A model generated the notes under the pieces. It was given only the letters and a program-made list of their open reading frames with translations. It was not told where the DNA came from and did not search any database. Source: Rhizoclosmatium globosum (lineage: Eukaryota; Chytridiomycota; Chytridiomycetes; Chytridiales; Chytriomycetaceae). Taken from it: a stretch of 64,000 bases of DNA. Both the position numbers and the translations under genes were made by a program. The stretch is from assembly GCA_002104985.1 (NCBI GenBank), contig MCGO01000002.1, positions 890,753 through 954,752 on the forward strand, given 5' to 3'. This document shows positions 26,505-38,200 of this stretch, in pieces (the stretch's first letter is position 1; each line of letters opens with the position of its first letter).

Positions 26505-26811
26505 GCGTGATATTTTAGGGAGTGGATAATTTAGGGGAAGTATTTGTGGAAGTGTGTTTGGGATTGCACAAGAGCGCGTAGTGGTATACAACGCGTTTGT
26601 TATTTAATGATTTGAATTATATAGCTATAAAGAAAATTAAAGAATTGTTTGTTGGATGGAAAGGTGCCCAAGCGCAGTATCCCACGCTCTCATTGTTCAA
26701 GTTCTTTTTCTGGATGTGTGGTGTCTCCTTGTTCTTGAGCGCCTCAAACACAGAAAAGTGTCAGAAACTAATAGAACCACAACCACCACAACTACCTTGA
26801 GCGACACCGAA
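26505..26811. other. Intergenic spacer, noth recognised
   Basis: These 307 bp separate the two paralogous small genes. An A/T-rich stretch around 26,600-26,645 fits a 3-prime end region of the first gene. I see no further gene, repeat or RNA here. Confidence 0.5.
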
Positions 26812-27387
26812 ATGGACTTTGAGACTCCGTTCCTGAACCCTCCACCAATTGATTCCTTCACTGCGGAGCCTCGAGCCCGACACCCAAACTCGCCTGGTCC
26901 TCAACACCGTTCCTGTGCAACTTCAACTGCCGCCCTCCAAATAAACCAACAACCTAACTTTGGATTGATGCGAAAACGCCACGCTAGCACAGAATCAAAC
27001 GGCTCATCTACGTACAACTACGACGGAAAACGGGCGAGGAATACAAGCCATAGTCCATACAGCTCTCCATTGGCTGCACGTAAAACCAACCTCCTTAAAC
27101 GAACACGCAGCAAAACTTCTGAAATCGATATTGAACGAGCCTTGCTAGACCTGTCGCTCACTGAACGAAGTCATGGGACTAGTTCACCGGCCCCGAAACG
27201 GACGAGTTGGACTGTACAGAATCCACTGATATTTGCAAAGGATGGGAACTTTGATGGACACTTTAATTTCAACTTTAATGTGATTATCGCGACACCGGAT
27301 CCTGAGCCTGCTGAAGAAAATGTGGAATACACAAGTCATAAAGCGTTGATTCAAGAGGCGTTGAGGAGGTTGGAGGGGATGGATTGA
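26812..27387 (+). CDS. Unrecognised protein, paralogue of the preceding gene
   Basis: An intronless open frame of 191 residues begins at ATG 26812. It shares with the preceding gene an arrangement of basic patches: MRKRHASTESN, KRARNTSHSPYSS, then KRTRSKTSEIDIERALLDL followed by SLTE. Unlike its partner it lacks the long acidic tail and ends EALRRLEGMD. Two short basic clusters could act as nuclear localisation signals. No enzyme motif, membrane segment or signal peptide is visible. Conservation of the EID-LSLT block between two otherwise divergent paralogues argues that the frame is translated and that the block is functional. Confidence 0.7.
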   Translation: MDFETPFLNPPPIDSFTAEPRARHPNSPGPQHRSCATSTAALQINQQPNFGLMRKRHASTESNGSSTYNYDGKRARNTSHSPYSSPLAARKTNLLKRTRSKTSEIDIERALLDLSLTERSHGTSSPAPKRTSWTVQNPLIFAKDGNFDGHFNFNFNVIIATPDPEPAEENVEYTSHKALIQEALRRLEGMD

Positions 27388-27535
27388 TTCAACGTATGTC
27401 TTACGTGAATGTATATTACTCCATACTTCGCTGCTTCTTATACGTTCAAATTAAATACTTCTCCACATTTTCGCCACTATAAAATCGCTGATAAATCGCC
27501 ACATGTTCAAAAACTCAGATTCAAAAAGCACAAGC

Positions 27536-29331
27536 ATGTTGTCCAAATTCCTGAACAGAAGCTCAGCTCCACCACAGTCCCCACAGCAACAACGTAGTTC
27601 CACAACGACAGCTGGTCCTGTCTTTGTGTCCTTCGATGGAGCCAAGAAGTCGATATTGGTGGATGAGTTCACGACTGTCTCCCAATTGCTGGTCAAAGCT
27701 GAGGACAAGTTCCAGCCAGCAAAAGGATCTCTTTCAAGAGCATTTCATCATGATGGACACAGCCAAGAGGCGGAGCTGGATCCACAAGATCTTGTACTTC
27801 CCTATGTTGTACGTCCTGGAGCATACATCATAGTCCGTACCGAGAACGATCCGATTCCAGCCGCGATTCCACAACCACAACCAGTTTCTGTTCTTAAAGC
27901 ACAATCAGTTCGTACGCCACCATCTGTCACTCAAATCCTAACAAGTCCACCACTTAATCGCGGAAACACTCGAATGGACGCACCACTCAGTCCCGTCACT
28001 CCAAGACTGCGGGCGAACATTTCGTCCCTTAGCGACGATGAGACATTTGTTGCTTTGAATAGGGACGCCAAGAAATATGGTGATTTAGACGTTATGCTGT
28101 CAATCAATTGCGAAACCATGGAAGAATCCGCCCTTTGGTTAAAACAGGAGCTAGAAGCACGCGGAGTTACGGTTTGGGTGTGTACCACTGAGTTAAAGGG
28201 TGGCGCAAACTTTAGGGATGATATTTTCCATGCGGTCAAAGGATGTCGAGTTATTATTCCGTTTATCAATGAGAAGTGGGCAAATTCTGGGGAATGTGAT
28301 TATGAGGTATGAGTGTTTTCGGTGTATTTCTAAGAACTTAACTCTTAAATTTTAAGTTTGCACTCGCCATTCGTACAAACTTGATTTCTCACGATTCAGG
28401 AAAGACTCATCGCGTTGTGCCAGTGGAAGGAAAAGATGGACGGTCGTATGCAGTTCCTGGAATCCGTCGTCCCGCATTTTTACCACTCAAATTCCCTGAC
28501 ATTCAATGGACTGCAAAACCCGCCATTGAACAACTGTCTTGCTCAACCAATTTTATTGTCTGCGACGGAACAAACTTGCTCGATCCTGAATACCAGAATC
28601 TGATTCTGCCAAAAATCCTTTACGGATTGTATAATCTTGGAATTGCGATCACTCCATTGGAAAGCGATCCTCCCATGATTCCAATGACCAAGCGATCCCT
28701 TCAACACACAACGAATCCCATTGAACTTGCCCAACAAGTCATCACTGGAATCCAATATCAACTCTCCAACTCACAAGACTTGTTCACCCTCGTCTCAAGG
28801 CATCATATTTCCTTCGAAAACACAATGAAGGACTTTGAATTGGAGAGCTTGTACGAGAATTACCTCGGATACTCCGCAAACGACAGAAACGGATGCCACA
28901 CTATTTGGAGCTTGGAGTTCAAAATCAAGAAAATTGTCACGTGGGAGGAAGGCGACGATGTTCCGTTTGATGTGAGAGTAACGGGGACGTTGACTGCGAA
29001 TTTGATGTCACTCTCCGAAAACCCAAACCCGACAAGGGAATCTGATAAAGAATATGCACGCCTTAGCCCGTATGTTGATAAACAAGATGCAACAGCGGTG
29101 GCTCAATTGTCGGGAACCTTTTTCCGCAGGAGGGGACTTGTTTTGTTGGATGCGGACGAGATAGTATCACCGCCTGGCTTACTTACGGAGTGCAAATATC
29201 GATTGGTACTCCAGCATGATGTTGATGGTACTACCTCAGAGTCTGGGAGACAAGCGCTTGGGTTATTTTCGGCGAAAGAAGGGAATGAGAGTGATGAATG
29301 GACTTCTGTTATTCGACTTGTTGCAGAGTGA
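27536..29331 (+). CDS. Beta-grasp-like/TIR domain protein, copy 1 of 4
   Basis: Two exons, 27536-28306 and 28357-29331, give 581 residues; an in-frame ATG at 27503 would add 11. I prefer 27536 because MLSKF then aligns with MFAKL at the start of copies 2 and 3. Residues about 30-105 resemble a small ubiquitin-like or beta-grasp fold (FVSFDGAKKSILVDE, HDGHSQEAELD, then a PGAYIIVR strand). A TIR domain follows: DLDVMLSINCETME, WLKQELEARG, VWVCTTELKGG and PFINEKWANSGECDYE. The last Glu (257) sits where NAD-cleaving TIR enzymes have their catalytic Glu, and it is the last codon of exon 1. The C-terminal 310 residues form an unrecognised domain conserved in all four copies. NADase or signalling activity is inferred. 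This is the most diverged copy. Confidence 0.85.
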
Positions 29332-29428
29332 TTTCCCCCCCTGTTTTGCCCATAAATGACAAGTGATGTTTATATTAATAATTAGCTTGTTGAGTGTCCC
29401 TTATTCAAGCATTTTTGAGTCCGCACAA

Positions 29429-31272
29429 ATGTTTGCCAAATTGACCGAAACCATCACTGGAAGATCCACTTCGCCTTACACGACGCCCCCGGTGTCCCCG
29501 AAAGCGCCAAACGCGTCAACTATTGAGCGCCCTGCTTTTGTCTCCTTCAACGGAAGCAAGAAACCTATATTTGTTGATGAAACTACAACCACCCTTGATC
29601 TCCTCCGACTCGCTGAAATCAAGTTCAAGCAGCCTGACGGATCACTTAAGACGGTATTCCTTCATGATGGCCACAGTCAAGAAGCAGAGCTTGATGGTGA
29701 TGACCTAGTTTCTCCTTATATCAGTCCCGGAACTTATTTGGTTGTTCGAAATGAGATGGAGAATTCACCAGAGCCTCCGCGAGCGCTTGTTCCCAATCCC
29801 AATACGTTGAATAATACCGCAAATACTACTCAACGAAATGAACTCGTTTCAGCGCACACAGACACACCAAAACAATATCACAGCCCACCACCAACAGCAA
29901 GCACTAACTCTCTAAAGCCATCTTCCACAGCGGAAGACGAGGCTTTCATCGCATTACATCAAGACGCTCTTAAATACGGAAATTTAGACGTGATGTTATC
30001 CATTAACTGTGCGACGATGGAATCTTCTGCCCTTTGGTTAAAGCAGGAACTTGAAGCGAGAGGTGTTTCAGCTTGGGTGTGCACCACTGAATTGAAGGGT
30101 GGAGCTAATTGGCGTGATGATATTTTCCGTGCAGTTAAAGGATGCCGTGTTTTGATTCCATTTATTAACGAGCCGTGGGCTAATTCGGGAGAATGCGACT
30201 ATGAGGTTTCTATGAGTGTTTGTGGGTGTAGTTCCTTTAACATGATTTGTAGTTCGCTTTAGCAATTCGTACCAACTTGGTATCCCATGACTCGGGAAAA
30301 ACACAGCGCGCAATTGTCGTTAATGGAAAAGATGGATCATATGCTGTTCCTGGCATCCGTCGTCCCGCATTCTTGCCACTTAAGTTCCCAGACATTCCTT
30401 GGACAGCCAAGCCAGCTGTCGAGCAACTCTCCTGCTCCACCAATTTTATTGTCTGTGACAGCACTACCTTGCTGGATCATAAGTTCCAGGGATTGATCCT
30501 CCAGCGTATCCTACATGGGCTTTACAACTTGGGAATTAAAATTACGCCGTTGGCTGATGACTCCCCAATTCTTCCAGTGACCAAAAAGACCGTTCAACCA
30601 ATGACGGACCCAGTAAGTCTCGCACAGCAAGTCATTACGGGGATTCAGTACCAGCTGTCCAACGCTCAAGATCTGTTCACCCTTGTATCACGCAATGGTG
30701 TATCGTACGACAACATGCTGCGAGAATTTGAGATTGACCATTTATTTGACGATTATCTTGGGTACTCCGGAAACAACAGAAAGGGCTGTTACGCGATTTG
30801 GAGTCTTGAGTTCAAGATTGTTAAGGAATTGGGTTCTGATTGGAAAGAAGGGGATGACGTTCCATTTGAGGTTCCAATTTCAGGAACTATGATTGCCCAC
30901 TTGATGTCTGTTACAAAAAAGAAGGAAGGTGATCCTGAGACGGATGCGGAGTACAGCAGATTGAGTCAGTATGAAGACAAGCAAGATAGTAAAGCTGTAG
31001 CAAAGTTGAAGGGATTCTTTTGCAGACGTCGCGGGTTGGTGTCTCTGGATGAATATGAGTTGGATACTCCTGTTGGGATGATTCGCGAGTGCAAATACAG
31101 AATTGTGTTACAACACGACGCGGATTCTGCTCTGCCATTGAATAACGAAAAGTTAGAAGGGGATTCTAAGCAAAGAAGTCAGTCTGGGAAAGTTGCGTTG
31201 GGGTTGTTCAGTCCAAAAGTGGGCAACCCTGATGATGAGTGGACGTCAGTGATTCGCCTTGTTGCACAATAG
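29429..31272 (+). CDS. Beta-grasp-like/TIR domain protein, copy 2 of 4
   Basis: Exons 29429-30205 and 30253-31272 (47-bp intron) encode 598 residues. The architecture is the same as its neighbours: MFAKLTETITGRS start, beta-grasp-like segment with FVSFNGSKKPIFVDE and HDGHSQEAELDGDDLVSPY, a Ser/Thr/Pro linker, then TIR motifs LDVMLSINCATMES, WVCTTELKGGANWRDDIF, VLIPFINEPWANSGECDYE. The predicted catalytic Glu259 ends exon 1. The C-terminal domain has HDSGKTQRAIVV, GIRRPAFLPLKFPDIPW, QQVITGIQYQLSNAQDLFTL and ends DDEWTSVIRLVAQ. There is no signal peptide or membrane segment, so a cytosolic protein is expected. It lies 97 bp after copy 1 and is closer to copies 3 and 4 than to copy 1. Confidence 0.88.
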
Positions 31273-31475
31273 AGATTTTATAGGATTTTTTTGTGTATTT
31301 GAAATAAACATTGATTAGAGTAATTCAAAGAAACCGAGGTAACCTCCCTCATTTCCTCGTCATCTGCACAAGCTTGATAAGGATGAATTTGCTCTTCTGC
31401 CATTAATCCATGATGGAAATGTCATCTATGACTTGTCATTGGGGCCCTTAAATTTCATAAGTCCGACATTCAAAA

Positions 31476-33326
31476 ATGTTTGCCAAATTGAGCGACACTA
31501 TCGCCGGCAGATCTCGTTCCCGCGACACGAGAGCTCAGTCTCCCTTCACGCCCCCATTATCCCCCAAAACTCAAAATGTGTCAACCATCGAGCGCACTGC
31601 ATTTGTCTCCTTCAACGGAACCAAGAAACCAATTCTTGTAGACGAGACCACAACCACCCTCAACGCCCTCCGACTCACTGAGATCAAATTCAAGCAACCC
31701 GAAGGATCACTCACAACGGCATTTCTTCATGACGACCACAGCGAGGCGGAGCTGGACATTGAAGACTTAATTTTCCCTTATATAACTCCTGGGATTTACC
31801 TACTCGTTCAAAACGACAAGAAAAGCAAGTCTCCAGAGACTCCGCAACTGGTAGTGAGCGATCACGAAGCATTGACACCTCTCCAGAGTGTTGTGACTAA
31901 ACCTCAAGAGACTGAACATGGTTCGACTCTCACTCCCAAGCCGTATCGCCCTGCACAGTCAAGAGCATGAAGTAACTCTCCAAAGCCATCTTTGGCTGAT
32001 GACGAGGCTTTCGTCGCATTACATCAGGATGCACTCAAATATGGTAATTTGGATGTCATGCTATCCATCAATTGTGCGACGATGGAAACTTCCGCGCTTT
32101 GGTTGAAGAAGGAGCTTGAAGCTAGAGGCGTCTCTGTTTGGGTGTGTACCACTGAATTGAAGGGTGGGGCCAATTGAAGGGATGATATCTTTCATGCTGT
32201 TAAGGGATGCCGTGTTTTGATTCCATTTATTAATGAGAAGTGGGCGAATTCGGGGGAGTGTGATTATGAGGTATGAAGTTTTAGTGCCTGATCTAACACA
32301 ATCTAAAAGTTCGCACTTGCAATTCGTACAAACTTGGTGTCTCACGACTCTGGAAAAACTCAGCGTGCTATCGTTGTGAATGGAAAGAACGGATCATATG
32401 CTGTTCCTGGCATCCGTCGCCCTGCTTTCTTGCTCAAGTTCCCAGACATTCCTTGGACAGCCAAGCCAGCGGTTGAGCAACTCTCCTGCTCCACCAACTT
32501 TATTGTCTGTGACAGTACCACCTTGTTGGATCTGAAATTTCAAGGCTTGGTTCTCCAGCGCATCTTGCATGGACTCTATAGCCTTGGTATTAAAGTTGAT
32601 TCATTACCGGATGATTCCCCACTAATCCCAGTGACCAAAAAAACCGTGCAACCAATAACGGATCCTGTGAGTCTTGCTCAACAAGTCATTACGGGGATTC
32701 AGTACCAGCTATCCAACGCTCAAGACCTTTTTACTCTTGTTTCGCGTCACGGAGTGTCATATGACAATATGTTGCGTGAATTCGAGGTTGAACACTTGTT
32801 TGATAATTATCTGGGATATTCTGCGAATGACAGAAAAGGATGTTATGCGATTTGGAGTCTTGAGTTCAAAATTGTCAAGGAATTGGATCCGGATTGGAAA
32901 AAAGGTGGTGTCGTTCCGTCTGAAGTCCCAATATCGGGGACAATGACAGCGCATTTGATGTCAATTACTAAAAATAAGGACGGTAATGCAGAGGCTGATG
33001 CAGAGTATAGCAGATTAAGTCAATATGAAGACCAACAAGAAATTAAGGCTGTAGCTCAGTTAAAAGGAGTGTTCTATAGACGTCGTGGGCTAGTTTTATT
33101 GGATGCCTTTGAGCTGGACACACCAGTTGGAATGATTCGTGAGTGTAAATATCGAATTGTCTTGCAACATGATGCGGATTCTGGCAACTCTTTGGATAAC
33201 GAGAAGCCAGCTGGAGAGGAGAAACAAAGAAGTCAGTCCGGAAAAGTTGCGCTGGGTTTGTTCAGTCCAAAAGAAGGAAACCCAAATGACGAGTGGACTT
33301 CCGTAATTCGCCTTGTCGCGCAATAG
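31476..33326 (+). pseudogene. Beta-grasp-like/TIR domain gene, copy 3 of 4, with two in-frame TGA codons
   Basis: Exons 31476-32270 and 32310-33326 correspond to copies 2 and 4 along their full length (MFAKLSDTIAGRS start, FVSFNGTKKPILVDE, TIR motifs, same C-terminal domain). The frame is interrupted by TGA at 31968-31970 in the linker before the TIR domain and by TGA at 32175-32177, exactly where copies 2 and 4 have the TGG codon of GGANWRDD. No frameshift is present, the 39-bp intron keeps good splice signals, and one Pro codon is lost in PAFLPLKF. The C-terminal 339 codons stay fully open. A young pseudogene is the simplest reading; TGA readthrough or recoding is an alternative because both stops are TGA. 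A truncated product of 164 residues would contain only the beta-grasp-like part. Confidence 0.8.
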
Positions 33327-33432
33327 TTGATTTCGTGTCTCTAAATAAACGTCTTGACTTGAAGTACGAAATCAAGTCCAAAAAAATTATTACTGTATTC
33401 CCTGACAATTCTTGACAGTTCGCGCCGACACG

Positions 33433-35131
33433 ATGCAGCCAGCCCCGCCCGCCAATCCACTCCCCCAAACAACACAAACAGCGTTTGTCTCATTTGGAGG
33501 AACCAAGAAACCAATCCTCATAACCGCCACAACAAAAACCTCAGACCTCCTCTGCTTGGCCGAGACGAAATTCGGGCAACCAACCAACACCTTCGTTTCC
33601 GCGTCTCTTCACGACGGACACAGCCAAGAAGCCGAGCTTGATGGTGATGATCTCGTTTCCCCCTTTCTCGCGTCACCAGGAACTTGGATCGTCGTACAAA
33701 GTGTATCAAAATCCGTCGCGCCTGTAACTAAATCTGGAAAGACGGCGACGGAGCCAAGTGACGCGAAGGGGAAAGCCGCGGGGAATACTAAACCCAGTAT
33801 GGAGGAAGACGAGGCTTTTATCGCGTTGAACAAAGATGCTATGAAGTATGGAAACCTTGACGTGATGTTGTCCATTAACTGTGCGACGATGGAAACATCC
33901 GCGCTTTGGTTGAAGCAGGAGCTTGAGGCGAGAGGTGTTTCTGTGTGGGTTTGTACTACGGAATTGAAAGGTGGTGCGAATTGGAGGGACGATATTTTCC
34001 ATGCTGTTAAGGGATGCCGTGTTTTGATTCCATTTATTAATGAGAAGTGGGCGAATTCGGGGGAGTGTGATTATGAGGTATGATGCTCTATTGCCTGATG
34101 TCTTGTTTAACAAAATCTTAAAGTTCGCACTTGCGATTCGTACAAACTTGGTGTCTCACGACTCTGGAAAAACTCAACGTGCTATCGTTGTCAATGGAAA
34201 GAACGGATCGTATGCTGTTCCTGGAATCCGTCGTCCCGCATTTTTACCACTCAAGTTCCCAGACATTCCTTGGACAGCCAAGCCAGCTGTCGAGCAGCTT
34301 TCTTGTTCGACCAACTTTATCGTCTGTGACAGTACCACCTTGCTGGACCTTAAATTCCAGGGCTTGGTTCTTCAACGCATCTTGCATGGACTCTACAACC
34401 TCGGAATTAGAATCAATCCATTGGCTGATGATTCTCCATTGGTGCCAGTTACCAAAAGGACGATGCAACCCATCACAGACCCTGTGAGTCTCGCCCAACA
34501 AGTCATTACAGGAATTCAGTACCAGCTGTCCAACGCACAGGACTTGTTCACGCTTGTATCGCGTCAAGGTGTTGCATATGATAATATGTTGTGTGAGTTT
34601 GAGTTGGAACATTTGTACGGGAACTATCTAGGGTATTCCACGAATGACAGAAAGGGGTGTAGTGCAATTTGGAGTCTTGAGTTCAAGATTGTAAAGGAAT
34701 TGGGCGTGGATTGGAAAGAAGGTGATGCAGTTCCACTTGAGGTACCCATCTCTGGGACGATGACGGCTCATTTGATGTCAATTATGAAGAATAAGGACGG
34801 CGACGCTGAGACTGATGCAGAGTACAGCAGATTGAGTCAATACGAAGACCAGGAGGACATTAAGGCTGTTGCTAAGTTAAAAGGTGTGTTTTATCGACGT
34901 CGTGGGTTGGTTTTGTTGGATGCGTTTGAGTTGGACACTCCTGTTGGGATGATTCGCGAGTGCAAATACAGAATAGTGTTGCAACATGATGCGGATTCTG
35001 GTTCTTCAGTTGATGGAGGAAAAGAGACGCGAAGAAGCCAATCAGGAAGCATGGCACTTGGGTTGTTTAGTCCCAAGGGAGTGAGTGGACCAGACGAATG
35101 GACGTCTGTAATTCGACTTGTTGCGCAATGA
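33433..35131 (+). CDS. Beta-grasp-like/TIR domain protein, copy 4 of 4
   Basis: Exons 33433-34077 and 34124-35131 (46-bp intron) encode 550 residues. The N-terminus is shorter than in copies 1-3, lacking the MFAKL stretch and starting MQPAPPANPLPQTTQ; ATG 33433 is the only suitable start. The beta-grasp-like part (FVSFGGTKKPILI, HDGHSQEAELDGDDLVSPF) is followed by a Lys/Thr-rich linker and the TIR domain with LDVMLSINCATMETSALWLK, WVCTTELKGGANWRDD and PFINEKWANSGECDYE. The putative catalytic Glu215 is the last codon before the intron. The C-terminal domain is nearly identical to copy 3 in places, indicating a recent duplication or gene conversion between copies 3 and 4. It lies 106 bp after copy 3 and 147 bp before the TMEM16 gene. 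Confidence 0.88.
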
Positions 35132-35278
35132 CCACTTTTAAACTCTTTTCTTCTACTTGTTTATGCCTTTTCTCTAATTGAGTGTTGAATGGATTTTGGA
35201 GTTCGAATTGAAGTTCTGCCGATGTTCTCTTTTTTATTGGCAATCTTTCAATGTTGAACCTCTTCTTGAAAAAGAAGT

Positions 35279-38200
35279 ATGAGCGAACCATCAAAGCCAG
35301 TACCACCACCACTCGGACCACCACCACCACAACCGCCTTCAGTGCCAGCAACACCGACATCGCCCACGCGTGCAACACCGCAACGAGGCGCATCGCTGCC
35401 GCCTGGGATCCAGACGAACATCGAGACTGCTGCATCGGCTGTTGCAAAGTTCCGCAGTGTCGCCCTGGCCGCGGCTGCTGCGCGAAAGGCATCGATTCGG
35501 GAAGAGTGGGTTCAACTTGTTAAATAAGCTGGTTGTTGAGTTCTAACGAATGAAACAGCGAACCAATCCTCGGCCTTGTCAAAGAAGACGCAACGAAACA
35601 GAAGCCACTCAGACACACTCAAACCATCTCAGCCGCCGCTGTCGCCACCTCAGGCCGCTCCGCAAAGGCCGATGCGATCCGGGCGAGGACCGTCCGTCGC
35701 GAACGATCGGCAAAGAACTCAGTCGTCCACATTGAGCCATTCGGAATCGGCTCGCGGCCCCAAACACTCTCGCACAAACAAACTGTCATTGGCCCGCGAA
35801 TCCTGGACTCAGATCCCCTGCGTCTTTCTGCCACCGTCCATCCGTCTCAGTCGTCTGTTCTCGACGCCAAAAATACCCTTCGTTCCCCTTTGAGGCCATT
35901 GTTAAGCCCAGACAATGACGACCAGGATATTGTCCGCCCCATCGTCCAATCCCCTCAAAAACTAAAGATTGACACGTTGTTGTCCGCACAGCCTCAGCAT
36001 TTGGACTCGGTCGTGGAATCCCCTTCTTCATTGAACGATGGCTCGTCTGAATCTGAAAACGCGGCCGCGGATCCGGTTGAAGTTCTCGTCAGTCAAGAAG
36101 ATTTAGCTGACATGGATCAAGTAGTCTTGCGCCAGATTTCTGCTCATAGACATGTTAAGTTGTATTATGCTGAAGATATCAAAGCATTTGATCAACTCCT
36201 TGCATGGAGTCAAACATACCCGGAAAAAACAAAAGATCAAGCTTTGGAAGAATTTTGTCCAAAGATGCGATCTGGGGATGCCCTTGTCTCTCTCATCTAT
36301 GGTGTGTCTGAATGGGACTATGTGAGTTTGCACGTTATTCGCTGTGTTGATACTAATCTACAACACACAGGTCCTAACATACAAACATAGTCATACAGAC
36401 CATGAACACTCTGCCGCTATTCGCGATTTGTTTGAAGAAAAGCTGCTGAAACATGGAATCTTTCTTGAAATCGAGCATTCCCAGGATAAGGACCATACTT
36501 ACTTCGTGAAGGTCCTGACACCATTCCATTTTTTGGTTATGGAAGCATACAAGATGGGTCTTCAGTTCCCACTAAAGGTTTGTGCCGAAAATGTGCTTCA
36601 GCCACACTTTAAACTCAACGTCCATAAAGGAACCTATTCACTCCCTCGATGAAGACGCCCACCCTCCAGAGCAAAAACCAGCACTCTTTGGTCTCATCTC
36701 CCCTTACCACCTGAACCTCAACAAACACACAAGTACTCTCGACCCCCACGACCTCTCCTCCTTCGAATTCAAACTCGAAACCCCTACAAACGAGCAAGGA
36801 TATGTCTGGGCGAACGTCAGTGACCAACCATGCCATATTGTCCTCACCCAATTCTTTGAACGTCGATACCGCCTCCTCCTCGCTCACCACGTTATCATGG
36901 CCGTTGATGTAAAAATCAAAACAAGTATGGGTGTTCGTATTGAAGGAATCAATTACTTGATTGCGCATCACGTGTATCATGATTTCTTCCCTGTACATGG
37001 TGTTGATTCTGACTCTTCTGCGGAGAGAAAGTATCAGAAGAATGCGTGGCGTAATGTTACGATTAAGAAGCAGGACGCGAAAAAGAAGGAGGTTGTTCCA
37101 TTGCGAACAAGGTTGTTGAGGGATTGGGTCTATGGACCGCTGTTTGATGTGAAGCCTATTGAACTTGTGCGTGAATATCTTGGGGAAGAGGTGAAGATTT
37201 GAGGCTTGTGGTAATGCATGTAATACTCACTCTATCCCGCTTTAGATTGCCTTCTACTTTATCTATTTAGAGTACTACAACCGATGCTTGATTTACTCGT
37301 CCTTCTTTGGACTTGTCGTATTTATTTACGGGATTGCAGATTACTTTGTGAAGGAAGCATCAGGAGGTGACAGCACAACTTCATCACCTGCAGAGAAACT
37401 TCACCGTCGTAGCGCCGCCGAAGTCGCGTCCAGCGGTAACTCAAGCGACGCCACTGTAGGTGTGCATCAAACCACATTACCACCTGAAAATTGGAAGGTG
37501 TTGTTTGATAATGCGCTTACACCCTGGTTCGCGTTCGTCATGTCGCTTTGGAGTGTCATTTACGTGATTACATGGATGCGTCGATGCAAGTACTATGCAT
37601 TCAAATGGTCTATGCACAATCATGAGCCACCACCGATTCGACGTGTTGAGTTCCGCGCTGTTGGAGTCAAGAAGAGTCCCATCACGAACAAATACGAATT
37701 GTATTACCCGGAAGAATCACGAACGATTCGAAAATTGATTTCAGGTCTTGTGATTCTTGGGTTCTTTGGAATTTCGTGTAGTTCGGTGATTTTACAGATT
37801 CTGCTTATTTTGCATATGGAGGATCAAAGGTACGTTGAGCAGTTGATTGGGTTCTCGGCGGCTATGCTTGCTGTGTTGTTGATTCAGATTTGTCGACGTC
37901 TGTTCCATCCTATTGCGCATATGTTGAACGAGTGGGAGAATTATCGTACTACTGAGGAGTTTGAGCAAGCTCTTGTAACGAAGCAGTTTGCGTTTGAGTT
38001 TGTGAACATCTACTGTCATATTATTTACTTGTAAGAGGATTTTTTTCTCATTGCTGAGCTGTGTCTAACCCCCGTCCCTTTAATAGTGCCTTCATCCATC
38101 CCCAACTCAAACGACCTACACTCTTTGGTTTCGATGTACACACAAAATGCAGTGAAAAGGACGTTTGCTCTGCTGACGTGATTATCGAGCTCCTCGTCAT

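Noticed and set aside
31940..31990. Possible intron removing the first TGA of the third TIR copy
   Set aside because: The only GT and AG pairs nearby would give an intron of about 15 bp or break the frame, and the paralogues have no intron there.
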